NCBI GenBank assembly: GCA_947495555.1
Contig: CANLZI010000001.1
Coordinates: 286,861-350,860, forward strand
DNA: 64,000 bases
From: an uncultured Erythrobacter sp.
GTDB taxonomy: Bacteria; Pseudomonadota; Alphaproteobacteria; Sphingomonadales; Sphingomonadaceae
Direction of reading: 5' to 3'
Part shown: piece by piece, positions 43,997 through 53,944 of the stretch
Layout of the letters: each line of letters begins with the position of its first letter
Numbering within the stretch: position 1 is the first letter of the stretch
The notes under the pieces: model-generated
The model's database searches: none
Seen by the model: the letters and a program-made list of their open reading frames with translations, nothing else
What the model was told of the DNA's origin: nothing
Translations under genes and position numbers: made by a program

Positions 43997-44335
43997 TTAG
44001 CGCGAACGACGCAACCGTGGGTTGGGCTGCAATGTGTCGATAATCGCCATGAAGTCATCCAGACGAATGATGCGTTCAAACTGGAAGCCAGCACGCTCGT
44101 CACGGTTCCAGATCACATAGGCTTCGATCCGGCCCACAACAGGCAGACGAATGATCACGCGATCTCCGCGATTCAGGTCCTCAGCATTGTCGACCATAAA
44201 GCCATGCGCCGAAAGATTGGCGACATGCAAATTGATGTCTCCACGCTTTTGATGCTCGACGATCACCGGGAAATCCACCGGATGACGCGCCGCGCGACGC
44301 AGATCAGTAACGCTCAGATTTGCTCCGGCTGACAC
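43997..44335 (-). CDS. PilZ domain-containing protein
   Basis: DLRRAARHPVDFPVIVEHQKRGDINLHVANLSAHGFMVDNAEDLNRGDRVIIRLPVVGRIEAYVIW (RxxxR and NxSxxG-like motifs). Confidence 0.8.
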   Translation of the reverse strand: MSAGANLSVTDLRRAARHPVDFPVIVEHQKRGDINLHVANLSAHGFMVDNAEDLNRGDRVIIRLPVVGRIEAYVIWNRDERAGFQFERIIRLDDFMAIIDTLQPNPRLRRSR

Positions 44336-44459
44336 AATAAACGACCTTTTTTTGCTACGTTCAGGTTTTCCCTAATGGCGCATAAAGGCTGACATTTGGT
44401 AAACCCGTGGTGTCCTAATTTGGGACTTGCACGCTGGTCCCACCGAGGAAAGCACCATT

Positions 44460-44488
44460 AAAAAAAGTGGTTATCGTGTGATAATCCC
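44460..44488 (-). terminator. Rho-independent terminator overlapping the tyrS stop
   Basis: Minus strand GGGATTATC-acac-GATAACC-ACTTTTTTT. Confidence 0.55.
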
Positions 44489-45700
44489 ATGTTTTTTCTT
44501 GCCCAGGCTCAGCTTAAATTGCTCGCCATCAGCAGGTGCCACCAAATACCCTGGATCGGTGATAGCCTCTAGGTCCAGCTTAACAGCGCCTTCAGCAATT
44601 TTGCGCTTCGCTTCGCCATTGGAAGCGGTAAAGCCAATCGCGGTTAGCAATGCACCGATGCGCATTCCTTCTGCTCCAACGGCAAGCGCTGGCAGATCCT
44701 CGCCCGCGCCTCCACCAGCAAAGGTATCGCGAGCCGTCGCCGCCGCCGCTGTCGCCGCATCGCTGCCGCGCACCATGGCGGTCACTTCATTTGCCAGCAC
44801 TTCCTTGGCGTGGTTGATCTCGGCCCCTTCTAGAGCCTCCAACCGGGCAATTTCATCCAGCGGCAGATCGGTGAACAGGCGCAGGAATTTGCCCACATCG
44901 CGGTCATCCGTGTTGCGCCAATATTGCCAGAAATCATAGGACGGCAGCTGTGCTTCATTCAGCCAGACCGCACCATCAACCGATTTGCCCATCTTGGCTC
45001 CATCGGCCCGCGTGATCAAAGGCGCGGTGAAGCCATAGACTTCTTTGCCATCCATCCGCCGGGTCAATTCAATCCCGTTGACGATATTGCCCCATTGATC
45101 GCTGCCGCCCAATTGCAGTCGGCAATTGTACTGGCGGGCAAGCACTAGAAAATCGTATGCCTGCATGATCATGTAGTTGAATTCGATGAAGGTCAGCGGT
45201 TGTTCGCGATCCAGCCGGGTCTTGACCGAATCAAAGGTCAGCATGCGATTGACGGTAAAGTGCGGCCCAACATCGCGCAGCATTTCGATATAGACGATCT
45301 TGCTCAGCCAATCGTCATTGTTGATCAGCAGCGCGCCGGTTTCGCTATCGTCAAATCGCAGGATCTTCTCGAAACTGCCCAGAATCGAAGCGATGTTGCT
45401 GGCGAGCTTTTCCTCTGTCAGCATCTGACGGGTAGCATCCTTGCCCGATGGATCACCGACCTTGGCCGTTCCTCCACCCATAATGACGATGGGGCGATGG
45501 CCGGCCTGCTGCAAACGCTTGAGCAGCATGATCGAGGCCAAATTGCCAATATGGAGCGAAGGCGCGGTAGGATCGAAGCCGCAATAACCCGTCACGACTT
45601 CTTTCAGAGCCAACGCATCAAGTGCGCCTGCATCGGTAATTTGGTGCAAATGGCCACGCTCGCTGAGGAGCTGGAGAAGATCGGATTTGAATTCGCTCAT
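44471..45700 (-). CDS. tyrS: Tyrosine-tRNA ligase
   Basis: TGYCGFDPTAPSLHIGNLASIMLLKRLQQAGHRPIVIMGGGTAKVGDPSGKD. Confidence 0.97.
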   Translation of the reverse strand: MSEFKSDLLQLLSERGHLHQITDAGALDALALKEVVTGYCGFDPTAPSLHIGNLASIMLLKRLQQAGHRPIVIMGGGTAKVGDPSGKDATRQMLTEEKLASNIASILGSFEKILRFDDSETGALLINNDDWLSKIVYIEMLRDVGPHFTVNRMLTFDSVKTRLDREQPLTFIEFNYMIMQAYDFLVLARQYNCRLQLGGSDQWGNIVNGIELTRRMDGKEVYGFTAPLITRADGAKMGKSVDGAVWLNEAQLPSYDFWQYWRNTDDRDVGKFLRLFTDLPLDEIARLEALEGAEINHAKEVLANEVTAMVRGSDAATAAAATARDTFAGGGAGEDLPALAVGAEGMRIGALLTAIGFTASNGEAKRKIAEGAVKLDLEAITDPGYLVAPADGEQFKLSLGKKKHGIITR

Positions 45701-45779
45701 AATGCGCGCGGCCCTAGCAGTGTCTTGCGTCCATCCCAAGTGGCTTGCAGCAGCTTTTTACCTGCGCAATAGCGTGAGG

Positions 45780-46301
45780 ATGCAAAATCTGATCCTCCAT
45801 CCTGAATGCGCTGCTGGTCCTATCACCTCGGTCAGCGCCTCTGTTCAACCAACCAAGCAGGGATGCCGCGCGCAATTTCGCCTGGAAGGTGATGTGTCTG
45901 CGATCAAGATTCCAGCGCCAGCCGATGTCAGCAGGCAAGATAATCTGTGGAAGACAACCTGCTTCGAGATTTTCTGGCAACCCGAAGGCGGCAACTATTA
46001 CCGCGAGTTCAATCTGTCCCCGTCCAGCCAATGGGCGTGTTATGATTTCGATGGTTTTCGCCTCAACAGCCGGGATGCTCCGGTGGAGGTAATCGCGATA
46101 GCCTGCGTGCACAATGAAGGCGGATTGGACTTGAGTGCCGACATTGCCAGCGAATTGCCTTTGCCCTCCACAGTGGCTCTGAATGCTATTGTTGAAGACA
46201 AGGACGGCAATATCCAGTTCTGGGCCTTGGCGTTTGATCCGGGCAAGCCAGAGTTTCACAGCACCACCTGCCGAGCCATTGCATTGGAGAATGGGCGATG
46301 A
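45780..46301 (+). CDS. DOMON-like domain-containing protein
   Basis: DVSRQDNLWKTTCFEIFWQPEGGNYYREFNLSPSSQWACYDFDGFR. Confidence 0.75.
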   Translation: MQNLILHPECAAGPITSVSASVQPTKQGCRAQFRLEGDVSAIKIPAPADVSRQDNLWKTTCFEIFWQPEGGNYYREFNLSPSSQWACYDFDGFRLNSRDAPVEVIAIACVHNEGGLDLSADIASELPLPSTVALNAIVEDKDGNIQFWALAFDPGKPEFHSTTCRAIALENGR

Positions 46302-47500
46302 AGTTCGGAATTGATCGCCTGCTGACCGATGCGGAATTGCGCAAGCCTCTGGAAGGCAAACGCGTGGCACTGGTGGCGCATCCAGCCAGCGTTACAGAGG
46401 ATCTGACCCACTCGCTCGATGCCCTGATTGCAGCCGGGATCAATGTCACCAGCGCCTTTGGCCCGCAACACGGACTGAAGGGCGATAAGCAAGACAATAT
46501 GGTGGAGACCGCGGACGAGATCGATCCGCATTACAATATTCCGATCTTCAGCCTTTATGGAGAGGTGCGCCGCCCAACCGGGCAAATGATGTCGAGCGCC
46601 GATGTGTTTCTGTTCGATCTGCAAGATCTGGGGTGCCGCATCTATACCTTCGTCACCACCCTGCTGTATCTACTGGAGGAGGCTGAGAAGCATGGCAAAG
46701 AGGTTTGGGTGCTCGATCGCCCGAACCCAGCTGGTCGCCCGATTGAAGGCACAAAGCTGATTGAAGGACACGAGAGCTTTGTCGGGGCTGGGCCAATGCC
46801 AATGCGGCATGGGCTGACGCTGGGCGAGATGGGCCATTGGTTTATCCAACATTACGGACTTAACGTCGATTACCGCGTGATCGACATGCATTATTGGTTG
46901 CCCGAGGGGCCGGGCCTGGGCTGGCCGACTGACCGTATCTGGATCAATCCCAGTCCCAATGCCGCCAATTTCAACATGGCGCGGGCCTATGCCGGCACCG
47001 TGATGATAGAGGGTGCAACACTGAGCGAGGGCAGGGGGACTACTCGCCCGCTGGAAGTGTTGTTCGGTGCGCCCGATGTAGATGCCAAGGCGGTGTTGGC
47101 TGAAATGCAAGCGTTTGCACCAGAGTGGCTGGCAGGATGCGCTTTGCGCGATTGTTGGTTCGAGCCAACCTTCCACAAACATGCTGGCCAATTGTGCAAT
47201 GCCTTGATGATCCACGCTGAGGGTCCCCAATATGACCACGCTGCCTTCCGGCCATGGCGATTGCAGGCGCTCGCCTTCAAAGCCATCCGGCGGCTCTATC
47301 CCGATTACGAATTGTGGCGCGGCACAGACTTCAAATATGAATACACCAATGATGTGTTGGCGATTGATGTGATCAATGGTGGGCCGTCTCTGCGCGAATG
47401 GGTCGATGATGCTGAGGCAATGCCGGGCGATCTGGATGCGCTGGCTTCAGCCGATGAGGCTGCATGGTCTGAAGAAGTGCGCGACTTGCTGCTTTACTGA
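46298..47500 (+). CDS. DUF1343 domain-containing protein (NamZ-type exo-N-acetylmuramidase family)
   Basis: KRVALVAHPASVTEDLTHSLDALIAAGINVTSAFGPQHGLKGDKQDNMVETADEIDPHYNIPIFSLYGEVRRPT. Confidence 0.88.
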   Translation: MKFGIDRLLTDAELRKPLEGKRVALVAHPASVTEDLTHSLDALIAAGINVTSAFGPQHGLKGDKQDNMVETADEIDPHYNIPIFSLYGEVRRPTGQMMSSADVFLFDLQDLGCRIYTFVTTLLYLLEEAEKHGKEVWVLDRPNPAGRPIEGTKLIEGHESFVGAGPMPMRHGLTLGEMGHWFIQHYGLNVDYRVIDMHYWLPEGPGLGWPTDRIWINPSPNAANFNMARAYAGTVMIEGATLSEGRGTTRPLEVLFGAPDVDAKAVLAEMQAFAPEWLAGCALRDCWFEPTFHKHAGQLCNALMIHAEGPQYDHAAFRPWRLQALAFKAIRRLYPDYELWRGTDFKYEYTNDVLAIDVINGGPSLREWVDDAEAMPGDLDALASADEAAWSEEVRDLLLY

Positions 47501-47530
47501 TCGGTTCGGATGAAAGTTCGGAGTGACGGA

Positions 47531-48214
47531 TCAATCGTCCTCGGCAGTTTCCAACAAGTCTGGCCGGTCGAAGTGGATAAAGCTGCGCTGCTCGTCATCC
47601 CAATGCCACGCATTGCCGGCAGGCTGATCAATCAAGCCGATCCAGCGGTCATCTCGGTTTAGAACGGCTCCCAAGGCGACATATTGCGGCCCCTGGCTAC
47701 GTTCTTCGTCTTCGGCAATGGCTTCGTCCGTTCCGCGCAATCGCCAGCCGCTGTCGGGCTCCTCATCACCCTCGCGGGTTAAATCAGGCACTTCGCGATA
47801 GAGATAATCGACCAGGCTCCGGCCAGCCAGAACGCATTGGTCAACCATGCAGCGCTCCCAATATTCGCGCGGCCGATCAACCTTGGGCAAGGGGCGATTG
47901 TCGCCCGTAAGCGCCGCAATCACATGGCTTTTTGGAATGGAGACAGGATCGCCTTCCTCCAAATTCTGCATGTCGTCGGGTTGATTGCTCAATGTCCCGA
48001 CGAAGTAATCCTGCGCAACCCGTTCGATTGTCACCCACATGCGCTCTGCGCCATGGCCGCCGTCGCGATCGGTGAAGATGGCTTTGATCAAGTCGCCTTC
48101 GCGCAATTCATCCAAATGCTCCGGTGGGGGCAAAAAGAAGGTGTAAGGGGCCTCCGCAGCAACCGGATTAGGGTCCTGCAAACTTATCCCGTCTGGAAGG
48201 CCGGACAGGCTCAA
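47531..48214 (-). CDS. Two-domain protein: DUF2314-like N-terminus plus DUF2185/Imm33-like C-terminus
   Basis: REGDLIKAIFTDRDGGHGAERMWVTIERVAQDYFVGTLSNQPDDM then CMVDQCVLAGRSLVDYLYREVPDLTREGDEEPDSGWRLRGTDE. Confidence 0.65.
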   Translation of the reverse strand: MSLSGLPDGISLQDPNPVAAEAPYTFFLPPPEHLDELREGDLIKAIFTDRDGGHGAERMWVTIERVAQDYFVGTLSNQPDDMQNLEEGDPVSIPKSHVIAALTGDNRPLPKVDRPREYWERCMVDQCVLAGRSLVDYLYREVPDLTREGDEEPDSGWRLRGTDEAIAEDEERSQGPQYVALGAVLNRDDRWIGLIDQPAGNAWHWDDEQRSFIHFDRPDLLETAEDD

Positions 48215-49395
48215 TGGCCTTGCTTGCGGCTCAATTCCCGCATCGCGTCGTCCAGTCCGTCCAACGTCAGCGGATACATCCGGTCATTCACCAGTTCCTT
48301 CAGTATCTTGGTGCTTTGCGAATAGCTCCACTGCTTTTCAGGCACAGGATTGAGCCAAACCGTGGCCGGATAGGTGTTGGCAACGCGTTGCATCCACGCC
48401 GCGCCCGGTTCTTCATTCATATGCTCGACCGAGCCACCCGCATGGGTAATCTCATAGGGGCTCATCGCGGCATCGCCAACGAATATGATCTTGTAATCAT
48501 GGCCGTATTTATGGAGGATATCCCAGGTCTTGGTGCGCTCCTGCCAACGCCTGCGATTGTCCTTCCAAACGCCTTCATACAGACAGTTATGGAAGTAGAA
48601 GAATTCCAAATTCTTGAATTCAGCCGTGGCAGCGCTGAACAATTCCTCGACCAGCTTGATGAAGGGATCCATCGATCCGCCCACATCAAGAAACAACAGC
48701 AATTTGACCGCATTGCGCCGTTCGGGACGCATATGAATGTCCAGCCAGCCTTGCTTGGCTGTGCCGTCAATGGTCGCGTCCAGATCCAATTGATCGGGAT
48801 TGCCTTCGCGGGCAAAACGCCTGAGACGACGAAGCGCCATCTTGATGTTGCGCGTGCCCAGTTCCTTGGTGTTGTCCAAATTCTTATATTCGCGCTTTTC
48901 CCACACCTTGACCGCGCGCTTGTGCTTGCTTTCGCCGCCGATGCGGACGCCTTCTGGGTTATAGCCGGAGTGTCCGAAGGGCGAGGTGCCCCCGGTACCG
49001 ATCCATTTATTGCCGCCTTCGTGCCGCTTTTCCTGTTCCTCGAGACGCTTTTTCAGCGTGTCCATAATCTCGTCCCAGTCGCCCAGGGCCTCGATCTTGG
49101 CCATTTCCTCTTCGGACAGGAATTTTTCGGCGATAGCCTTCAGCCAATCCTCCGGTATCTCGACCGGGTTTTGACCATAATCGGACATGATCCCTTTGAA
49201 GACTTTGTTAAAAACCTGATCAAAACGATCCAACATTCCTTCGTCTTTTACGAAGGTTGCCCGCGACAGGTAATAAAATGCTTCAGGTGTCTGTTCGATC
49301 ACATCCTTCTCGAGCGCCTCAAGCAATGTGAGGTGTTCCTTGAAAGAGGCTCCGATACCGGACTCGCGCAACTCATCGACGAAATTGAAGAACAT
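48211..49395 (-). CDS. VWA domain-containing (CoxE-like) protein
   Basis: MFFNFVDELRESGIGASFKEHLTLLEALEKDV...AVKLLLFLDVGGSMDPFIKLVEELFSAATAEFKNLEFFYFHNCLYEGVW. Confidence 0.9.
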   Translation of the reverse strand: MFFNFVDELRESGIGASFKEHLTLLEALEKDVIEQTPEAFYYLSRATFVKDEGMLDRFDQVFNKVFKGIMSDYGQNPVEIPEDWLKAIAEKFLSEEEMAKIEALGDWDEIMDTLKKRLEEQEKRHEGGNKWIGTGGTSPFGHSGYNPEGVRIGGESKHKRAVKVWEKREYKNLDNTKELGTRNIKMALRRLRRFAREGNPDQLDLDATIDGTAKQGWLDIHMRPERRNAVKLLLFLDVGGSMDPFIKLVEELFSAATAEFKNLEFFYFHNCLYEGVWKDNRRRWQERTKTWDILHKYGHDYKIIFVGDAAMSPYEITHAGGSVEHMNEEPGAAWMQRVANTYPATVWLNPVPEKQWSYSQSTKILKELVNDRMYPLTLDGLDDAMRELSRKQGH

Positions 49396-49515
49396 TGGTT
49401 TCCTTTAGCCACGGAATTCGCGTGATGCCAGTCCCGCATTGCGTCGCTGACAATTTAACCAGTCGCTAACCATGCTGGGCTATCGGTGCATCCAGAAAAA
49501 TGGGGACGTGCGCAA

Positions 49516-50919
49516 ATGAAGCCGATTGAGATCGATACTGCTGGGGCAACTGCGCTGGACCAAATTCCGGAGAGTTGCGGCGCTGTGACCGTGGGTTGCA
49601 CCGATGTTGCCGGTATTGTCGAGGCGGTCATCAATTCCTCCAAAAGCTTGCGCGAAGAGCATACTGCCTTGCAGGGCACAGTTTCCGCATTGGAAGCTGA
49701 CCAAAGCAAGGTGGCTGAGGCAAGTGACGAGGCTCGGTTGTTGTCCGAACGAGCAATCGAGCGCTTGGGAGAGGGTACAGCCCTGATCAATTCCTCATTG
49801 GGCCAAATCAATTCCGTGCTTGAGCTGGTTGAGACACTTTCCAGCCATGTCACCAGCTTTGCAGCAGCCATGGAGCAAGTGCGCAAATCGGCCCAAGACA
49901 TCGATCAAATTGCCGAGACGACCAATATTCTGGCCTTGAACGCCACCATTGAGGCGATGCGCGCCGGTGATGCGGGACGTACCTTTGCGGTCGTCGCCAA
50001 TGAGGTGAAGAGCCTGGCGAATGACACACGCAAAGCGACCGAGCAGATTTCTGCCACCGTTGATGCCTTGGGCGCGGAAGCGGGCGTGGTGATCGAACAG
50101 GTTGAGGCCGGTGTTCAGGCGAGCGACGAGGCGAAAAGCTCTGTCGCTCAGATCGAATCCACCATTTTCAATGTGAGTGACCTCGTCGAGCAAGTCGACA
50201 AGCAGAACGACACCATCGCGCGGTCTACTTCGACTATCAGCGACCATGTGGTGAGTGTGCGCGGGGTTCTGAAGAGCTTTGAACGCGTGGCGGTCCACAG
50301 CGAGGTCAATTTGCGCCGAGCACATGGCCGGATGGAAGAGCTGGAAATGACCGCCAGCGAGATGTTTGACCGCATCGTGCAAGCTGGCCTCTCTCCGGAA
50401 GACAGCCTGATGGTTGAACGGGCACAAGCTTTCGCTCGCGAATTGTCCGAACGCACATCCGAGGCGATGGAGGCGGGCGACATCACCGCATCAGAGCTGT
50501 TTGATACCGATTATGTCGAGATCAGCGGAAGCAATCCAACCCGTTTTCGGACGTCTTTGACGCATTGGGCAGATAAGATTTGGCGTCCTTTGCTGGATCA
50601 AGCCAAACAGTCTGACAGCCGGATATTGGCCGCTGCTTGTACGGATATGAACGGATTTTTGCCGGCCCATCTGACCGAGCACTCGCAACAACCCACCGGC
50701 GATTTGGTGCATGACACCCAATATTGCCGAAATGGGCGGATGATCTTTGATCCAGTCGACCAAAAGGCGAAGGAAAGCACCGCGCCTTACATGATGGCCG
50801 TCTATCGCCAGGAAGGCGATGGCCAGAAATACAAGGTCGTGCGCAATGTCTATGTCCCGCTGACCGTCGATGGTCGCCGCTGGGGCGATTACGAGCTGGC
50901 GTATAGCTTCGACAGCTGA
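49516..50919 (+). CDS. Cytosolic methyl-accepting chemotaxis protein
   Basis: [52 protein letters not shown] hairpin signature; no TM segment; about 200-aa C-terminal region. Confidence 0.9.
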   Translation: MKPIEIDTAGATALDQIPESCGAVTVGCTDVAGIVEAVINSSKSLREEHTALQGTVSALEADQSKVAEASDEARLLSERAIERLGEGTALINSSLGQINSVLELVETLSSHVTSFAAAMEQVRKSAQDIDQIAETTNILALNATIEAMRAGDAGRTFAVVANEVKSLANDTRKATEQISATVDALGAEAGVVIEQVEAGVQASDEAKSSVAQIESTIFNVSDLVEQVDKQNDTIARSTSTISDHVVSVRGVLKSFERVAVHSEVNLRRAHGRMEELEMTASEMFDRIVQAGLSPEDSLMVERAQAFARELSERTSEAMEAGDITASELFDTDYVEISGSNPTRFRTSLTHWADKIWRPLLDQAKQSDSRILAAACTDMNGFLPAHLTEHSQQPTGDLVHDTQYCRNGRMIFDPVDQKAKESTAPYMMAVYRQEGDGQKYKVVRNVYVPLTVDGRRWGDYELAYSFDS

Positions 50920-50974
50920 GCTGTCCGTCCCGATGACGGATCGACTTTAACCAATTTGGACTAGCTGAAACCGA

Positions 50975-51826
50975 TCAGGTTTGGCGGCGCGCCATAAATG
51001 CCAGCCGCTCGAACATCATCACGTCCTGCTCATTCTTAAGCAGAGCGCCATGCATTGGCGGGATGGCGCTGTTGGGATTGGCATCCTGCAACACGTCCAG
51101 CGGCATGTCCTCGTTCAGCAACAGCTTGAGCCAGTCCAACAGCTCGCTGGTGGAGGGCTTTTTCTTTAGGCCCGGCACCTCGCGGATATCGTAAAACACG
51201 TCCATCGCCTTGGTCACCAAGGTTTTCTGGATGTCGGGGAAGTGGACGTCGATGATGTCGCGCATCGTGTCGCGATCAGGGAATTTGATATAGTGGAAGA
51301 AGCAGCGGCGCAGGAATGCGTCGGGCAATTCTTTCTCGTTGTTGGACGTGATCACAACGATTGGACGCTCTTTGGCGGTGATCGTCTCGTGCGTTTCATA
51401 GACGTCGAACGACATTCGATCGAGTTCCTGCAACAGATCGTTGGGAAATTCGATATCCGCTTTGTCGATTTCGTCGATCAGCAGAACCGGCAGTTCAGGC
51501 GCGGTGAAGGCTTCCCACAATTTGCCCTTCTTGATGTAGTTGGAAATGTCGTGAACGCGCTCGTCACCCAGCTGACCATCGCGCAAACGCGCAACCGCGT
51601 CATATTCATACAAGCCTTGCTGCGCCTTGGTGGTGGATTTGATGTTCCACTCAATCAGCGGAGCCTTGATCGCATTGGCGATCTCATGCGCCAGCACGGT
51701 TTTCCCCGTGCCCGGTTCACCTTTTACCAGCAGCGGACGACGCAGCGTCACTGCGGCGTTCACGGCGACCTTAAGATCGTCGGTTGCGATGTAATTGCTG
51801 GTGCCCTCAAAGCGCTGCGTGGTCAT
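50975..51826 (-). CDS. MoxR family AAA+ ATPase
   Basis: MTTQRFEGTSNYIATDDLKVAVNAAVTLRRPLLVKGEPGTGKTVLAHEIANAI. Confidence 0.94.
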   Translation of the reverse strand: MTTQRFEGTSNYIATDDLKVAVNAAVTLRRPLLVKGEPGTGKTVLAHEIANAIKAPLIEWNIKSTTKAQQGLYEYDAVARLRDGQLGDERVHDISNYIKKGKLWEAFTAPELPVLLIDEIDKADIEFPNDLLQELDRMSFDVYETHETITAKERPIVVITSNNEKELPDAFLRRCFFHYIKFPDRDTMRDIIDVHFPDIQKTLVTKAMDVFYDIREVPGLKKKPSTSELLDWLKLLLNEDMPLDVLQDANPNSAIPPMHGALLKNEQDVMMFERLAFMARRQT

Positions 51827-52009
51827 AGGTTTCCTCTGGCAACTTGATTTCGAAGTGGCGTTAGGGGGCAGTGCGGCGCGGTGCAAGGGTTACGCAACGT
51901 AAGCTATCGAAATTGGCGAGGGATATCGCTCTGCGCGGGCTGGGGTGTAACGAGATGCGCTCGGCAACGAATTGTCCTATGCAGACACACCAGCAAACAG
52001 GAGCACCCA

Positions 52010-53230
52010 ATGCCAACCGAAAAGATCACGATCCAAACGCCTGCCGGGCATGAGTTGTCAGGCGCTTTGGAATTGCCCACCGGATTGATACGGGGCGCAG
52101 CGCTGTTCGCGCACTGCTTCACCTGCACTAAGCAGTCCAAGGGAGCAATCGCGGTTACCCGTGCCTTGGCCGCGCATGGCATCGCCACTTTGCGGTGTGA
52201 TTTCACCGGCCTAGGGGGCAGCGAAGGTGATTTCGGTCGCGCTGGATTTACCAGCGATGTGGATGACCTGCTTAGCGCGGCAGAGGTGCTGTGCGAACGT
52301 TTTGGCGGCAAGATATTGCTGGTAGGCCACAGTCTAGGCGGTGCAGCAGTGCTGGCTGCGGGCCACCGGCTTGGCCGTGACAAGGTGGCAGCCATCGCCA
52401 CTATCGGAGCGCCCAGCGATGTGCCGCATGTGCTACACAACATTAAAGGTGATCTTGATGCCATCGAGAAACATGGCGAGGGCGATGTATCGATCGGTGG
52501 ACGTGCCTTCAAACTGAGCAAGGCTTTCCTCGATAACACTCGGGAAACCGATCTGCTCAAGCAGATACCTGATCTGAAAATCCCTGTGATGATTACCCAT
52601 TCGCCGACGGATCAGATCGTAGGGGTGGAGCATGCCTCAAAGCTGTTCGTGGCGGCAAAGCACCCTAAGAGCTTTATCAGCCTGGCCGGTGCCGATCATT
52701 TGTTGACGGACGCAGGCGATGCCGGCTTTGCGGCAGGCGTTATCGCGCAATGGGCGCAGCGGTATCTGCCCGATGATGAAACATGGCCTGCACCCGAACA
52801 GGGCGTGCTGGTGCGCACCGGCCATGGGAAATTTGGAACAGAGGTTCACACCGCCAGTCACCACTTTATTGCTGACGAGCCGACCAGCTATGGCGGGGAC
52901 AACACCGGCCCAACACCCTATGATCTGCTGAATGCGGCATTGGGCACGTGCACGGCCATGACGATGAAGATGTATGCAGACCGGAAAGGCTGGCCGCTAG
53001 AGGGCTCTAGCGTGGCAGTAACGCATGAGCGCGATCACCATGTGGATTGCGACCATTGCGAGGATGAGGGTGAGGGCGCCCAAGTCCAATCGCTCAACCG
53101 GAAGATAAGTTTGCATGGCGATCAGTTGACCGATGAGCAACGTGCCAAGATTATCGAGATCGCAGATAAATGTCCGGTCCACAAAACCTTGGAGGGGCAT
53201 TTGCATGTTCATACGGAGACCGCAGAATGA
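52010..53230 (+). CDS. Fused alpha/beta hydrolase-OsmC family protein
   Basis: N-terminal hydrolase with LLVGHSLGGAAVLAAGHRLG; C-terminal OsmC-like GGDNTGPTPYDLLNAALGTCTAMTMKMYADRKGWPL. Confidence 0.9.
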   Translation: MPTEKITIQTPAGHELSGALELPTGLIRGAALFAHCFTCTKQSKGAIAVTRALAAHGIATLRCDFTGLGGSEGDFGRAGFTSDVDDLLSAAEVLCERFGGKILLVGHSLGGAAVLAAGHRLGRDKVAAIATIGAPSDVPHVLHNIKGDLDAIEKHGEGDVSIGGRAFKLSKAFLDNTRETDLLKQIPDLKIPVMITHSPTDQIVGVEHASKLFVAAKHPKSFISLAGADHLLTDAGDAGFAAGVIAQWAQRYLPDDETWPAPEQGVLVRTGHGKFGTEVHTASHHFIADEPTSYGGDNTGPTPYDLLNAALGTCTAMTMKMYADRKGWPLEGSSVAVTHERDHHVDCDHCEDEGEGAQVQSLNRKISLHGDQLTDEQRAKIIEIADKCPVHKTLEGHLHVHTETAE

Positions 53231-53532
53231 TTGTGATTACCGGAGACGTCGAGCTTAAGCCCGAACATCGGGAGGCAGGCATAAAGCTGTGCCGGGAACA
53301 TTCAGATCGTTCGCGCAAGGAACCTGGATGCATTTCTCATGATTGCACTATCGATCTGGAGAATGACAACATGGTCCGCTTTATCGAGCGGTGGGATGAC
53401 ATGGACGCAGTGCAAGTCCATTTCCAGGTGCCGGAGGCGCTAGGCATGGTTGAGGCATTGTCTGCCATGAAGAGCGCGCCGTTCGTGATCCGACTGTTTG
53501 ACGCGACTCCATTGGACGAGATTAGCGCCTAG
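53227..53532 (+). CDS. Antibiotic biosynthesis monooxygenase-like (ABM) protein
   Basis: MIVITGDVELKPEHREAGIKLCREHSDRSRKEPGCISHDCTIDLENDNMVRFIERWDDMDAVQVHF; overlaps the upstream stop. Confidence 0.85.
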   Translation: MIVITGDVELKPEHREAGIKLCREHSDRSRKEPGCISHDCTIDLENDNMVRFIERWDDMDAVQVHFQVPEALGMVEALSAMKSAPFVIRLFDATPLDEISA

Positions 53533-53548
53533 GCAGAGCTTTTTGGGG

Positions 53549-53944
53549 CTATATCCGCCCGAGTGCCGAAAAGATAATTAGCAGCAATTGCATGGAAAGC
53601 ACGACCGGCGTTGCCACCCGCCATCCCATTGCAGCGTCCTTTATTCCGCGTTGCCAGCTCCAATGCAAAATGCCCACGGTCACCAATGTGCTGAGGCCGA
53701 TGGTGAACCATCCGCTCTTGCTGGCAAAAACCATGGCGATGGCGAACAGAGCGATGGATTGGGCGATCACCGCTGCGGCGAACCACACTATCGGGATAGG
53801 GCGATAGGCCGCGTCAGAAATATACCAATCGGGCAAGCGGCTGTCGGGACGCGAAATTCGGCGGTCACCCGCCATGATGTCATCCTCATTGGGATCGGGC
53901 CAATCCGGGCCTGACGAGTTTAGGTCCGGCTTGTCCTCAGGCAT
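53549..53944 (-). CDS. Hypothetical membrane protein
   Basis: Acidic N-terminus plus three to four hydrophobic segments; start overlaps the parE stop. Confidence 0.65.
   Translation of the reverse strand: MPEDKPDLNSSGPDWPDPNEDDIMAGDRRISRPDSRLPDWYISDAAYRPIPIVWFAAAVIAQSIALFAIAMVFASKSGWFTIGLSTLVTVGILHWSWQRGIKDAAMGWRVATPVVLSMQLLLIIFSALGRI

Noticed and set aside
48214-49425. 403-aa ORF opposite the VWA gene
   Set aside because: The minus-strand frame is a clear VWA/CoxE protein; this is its complement frame.
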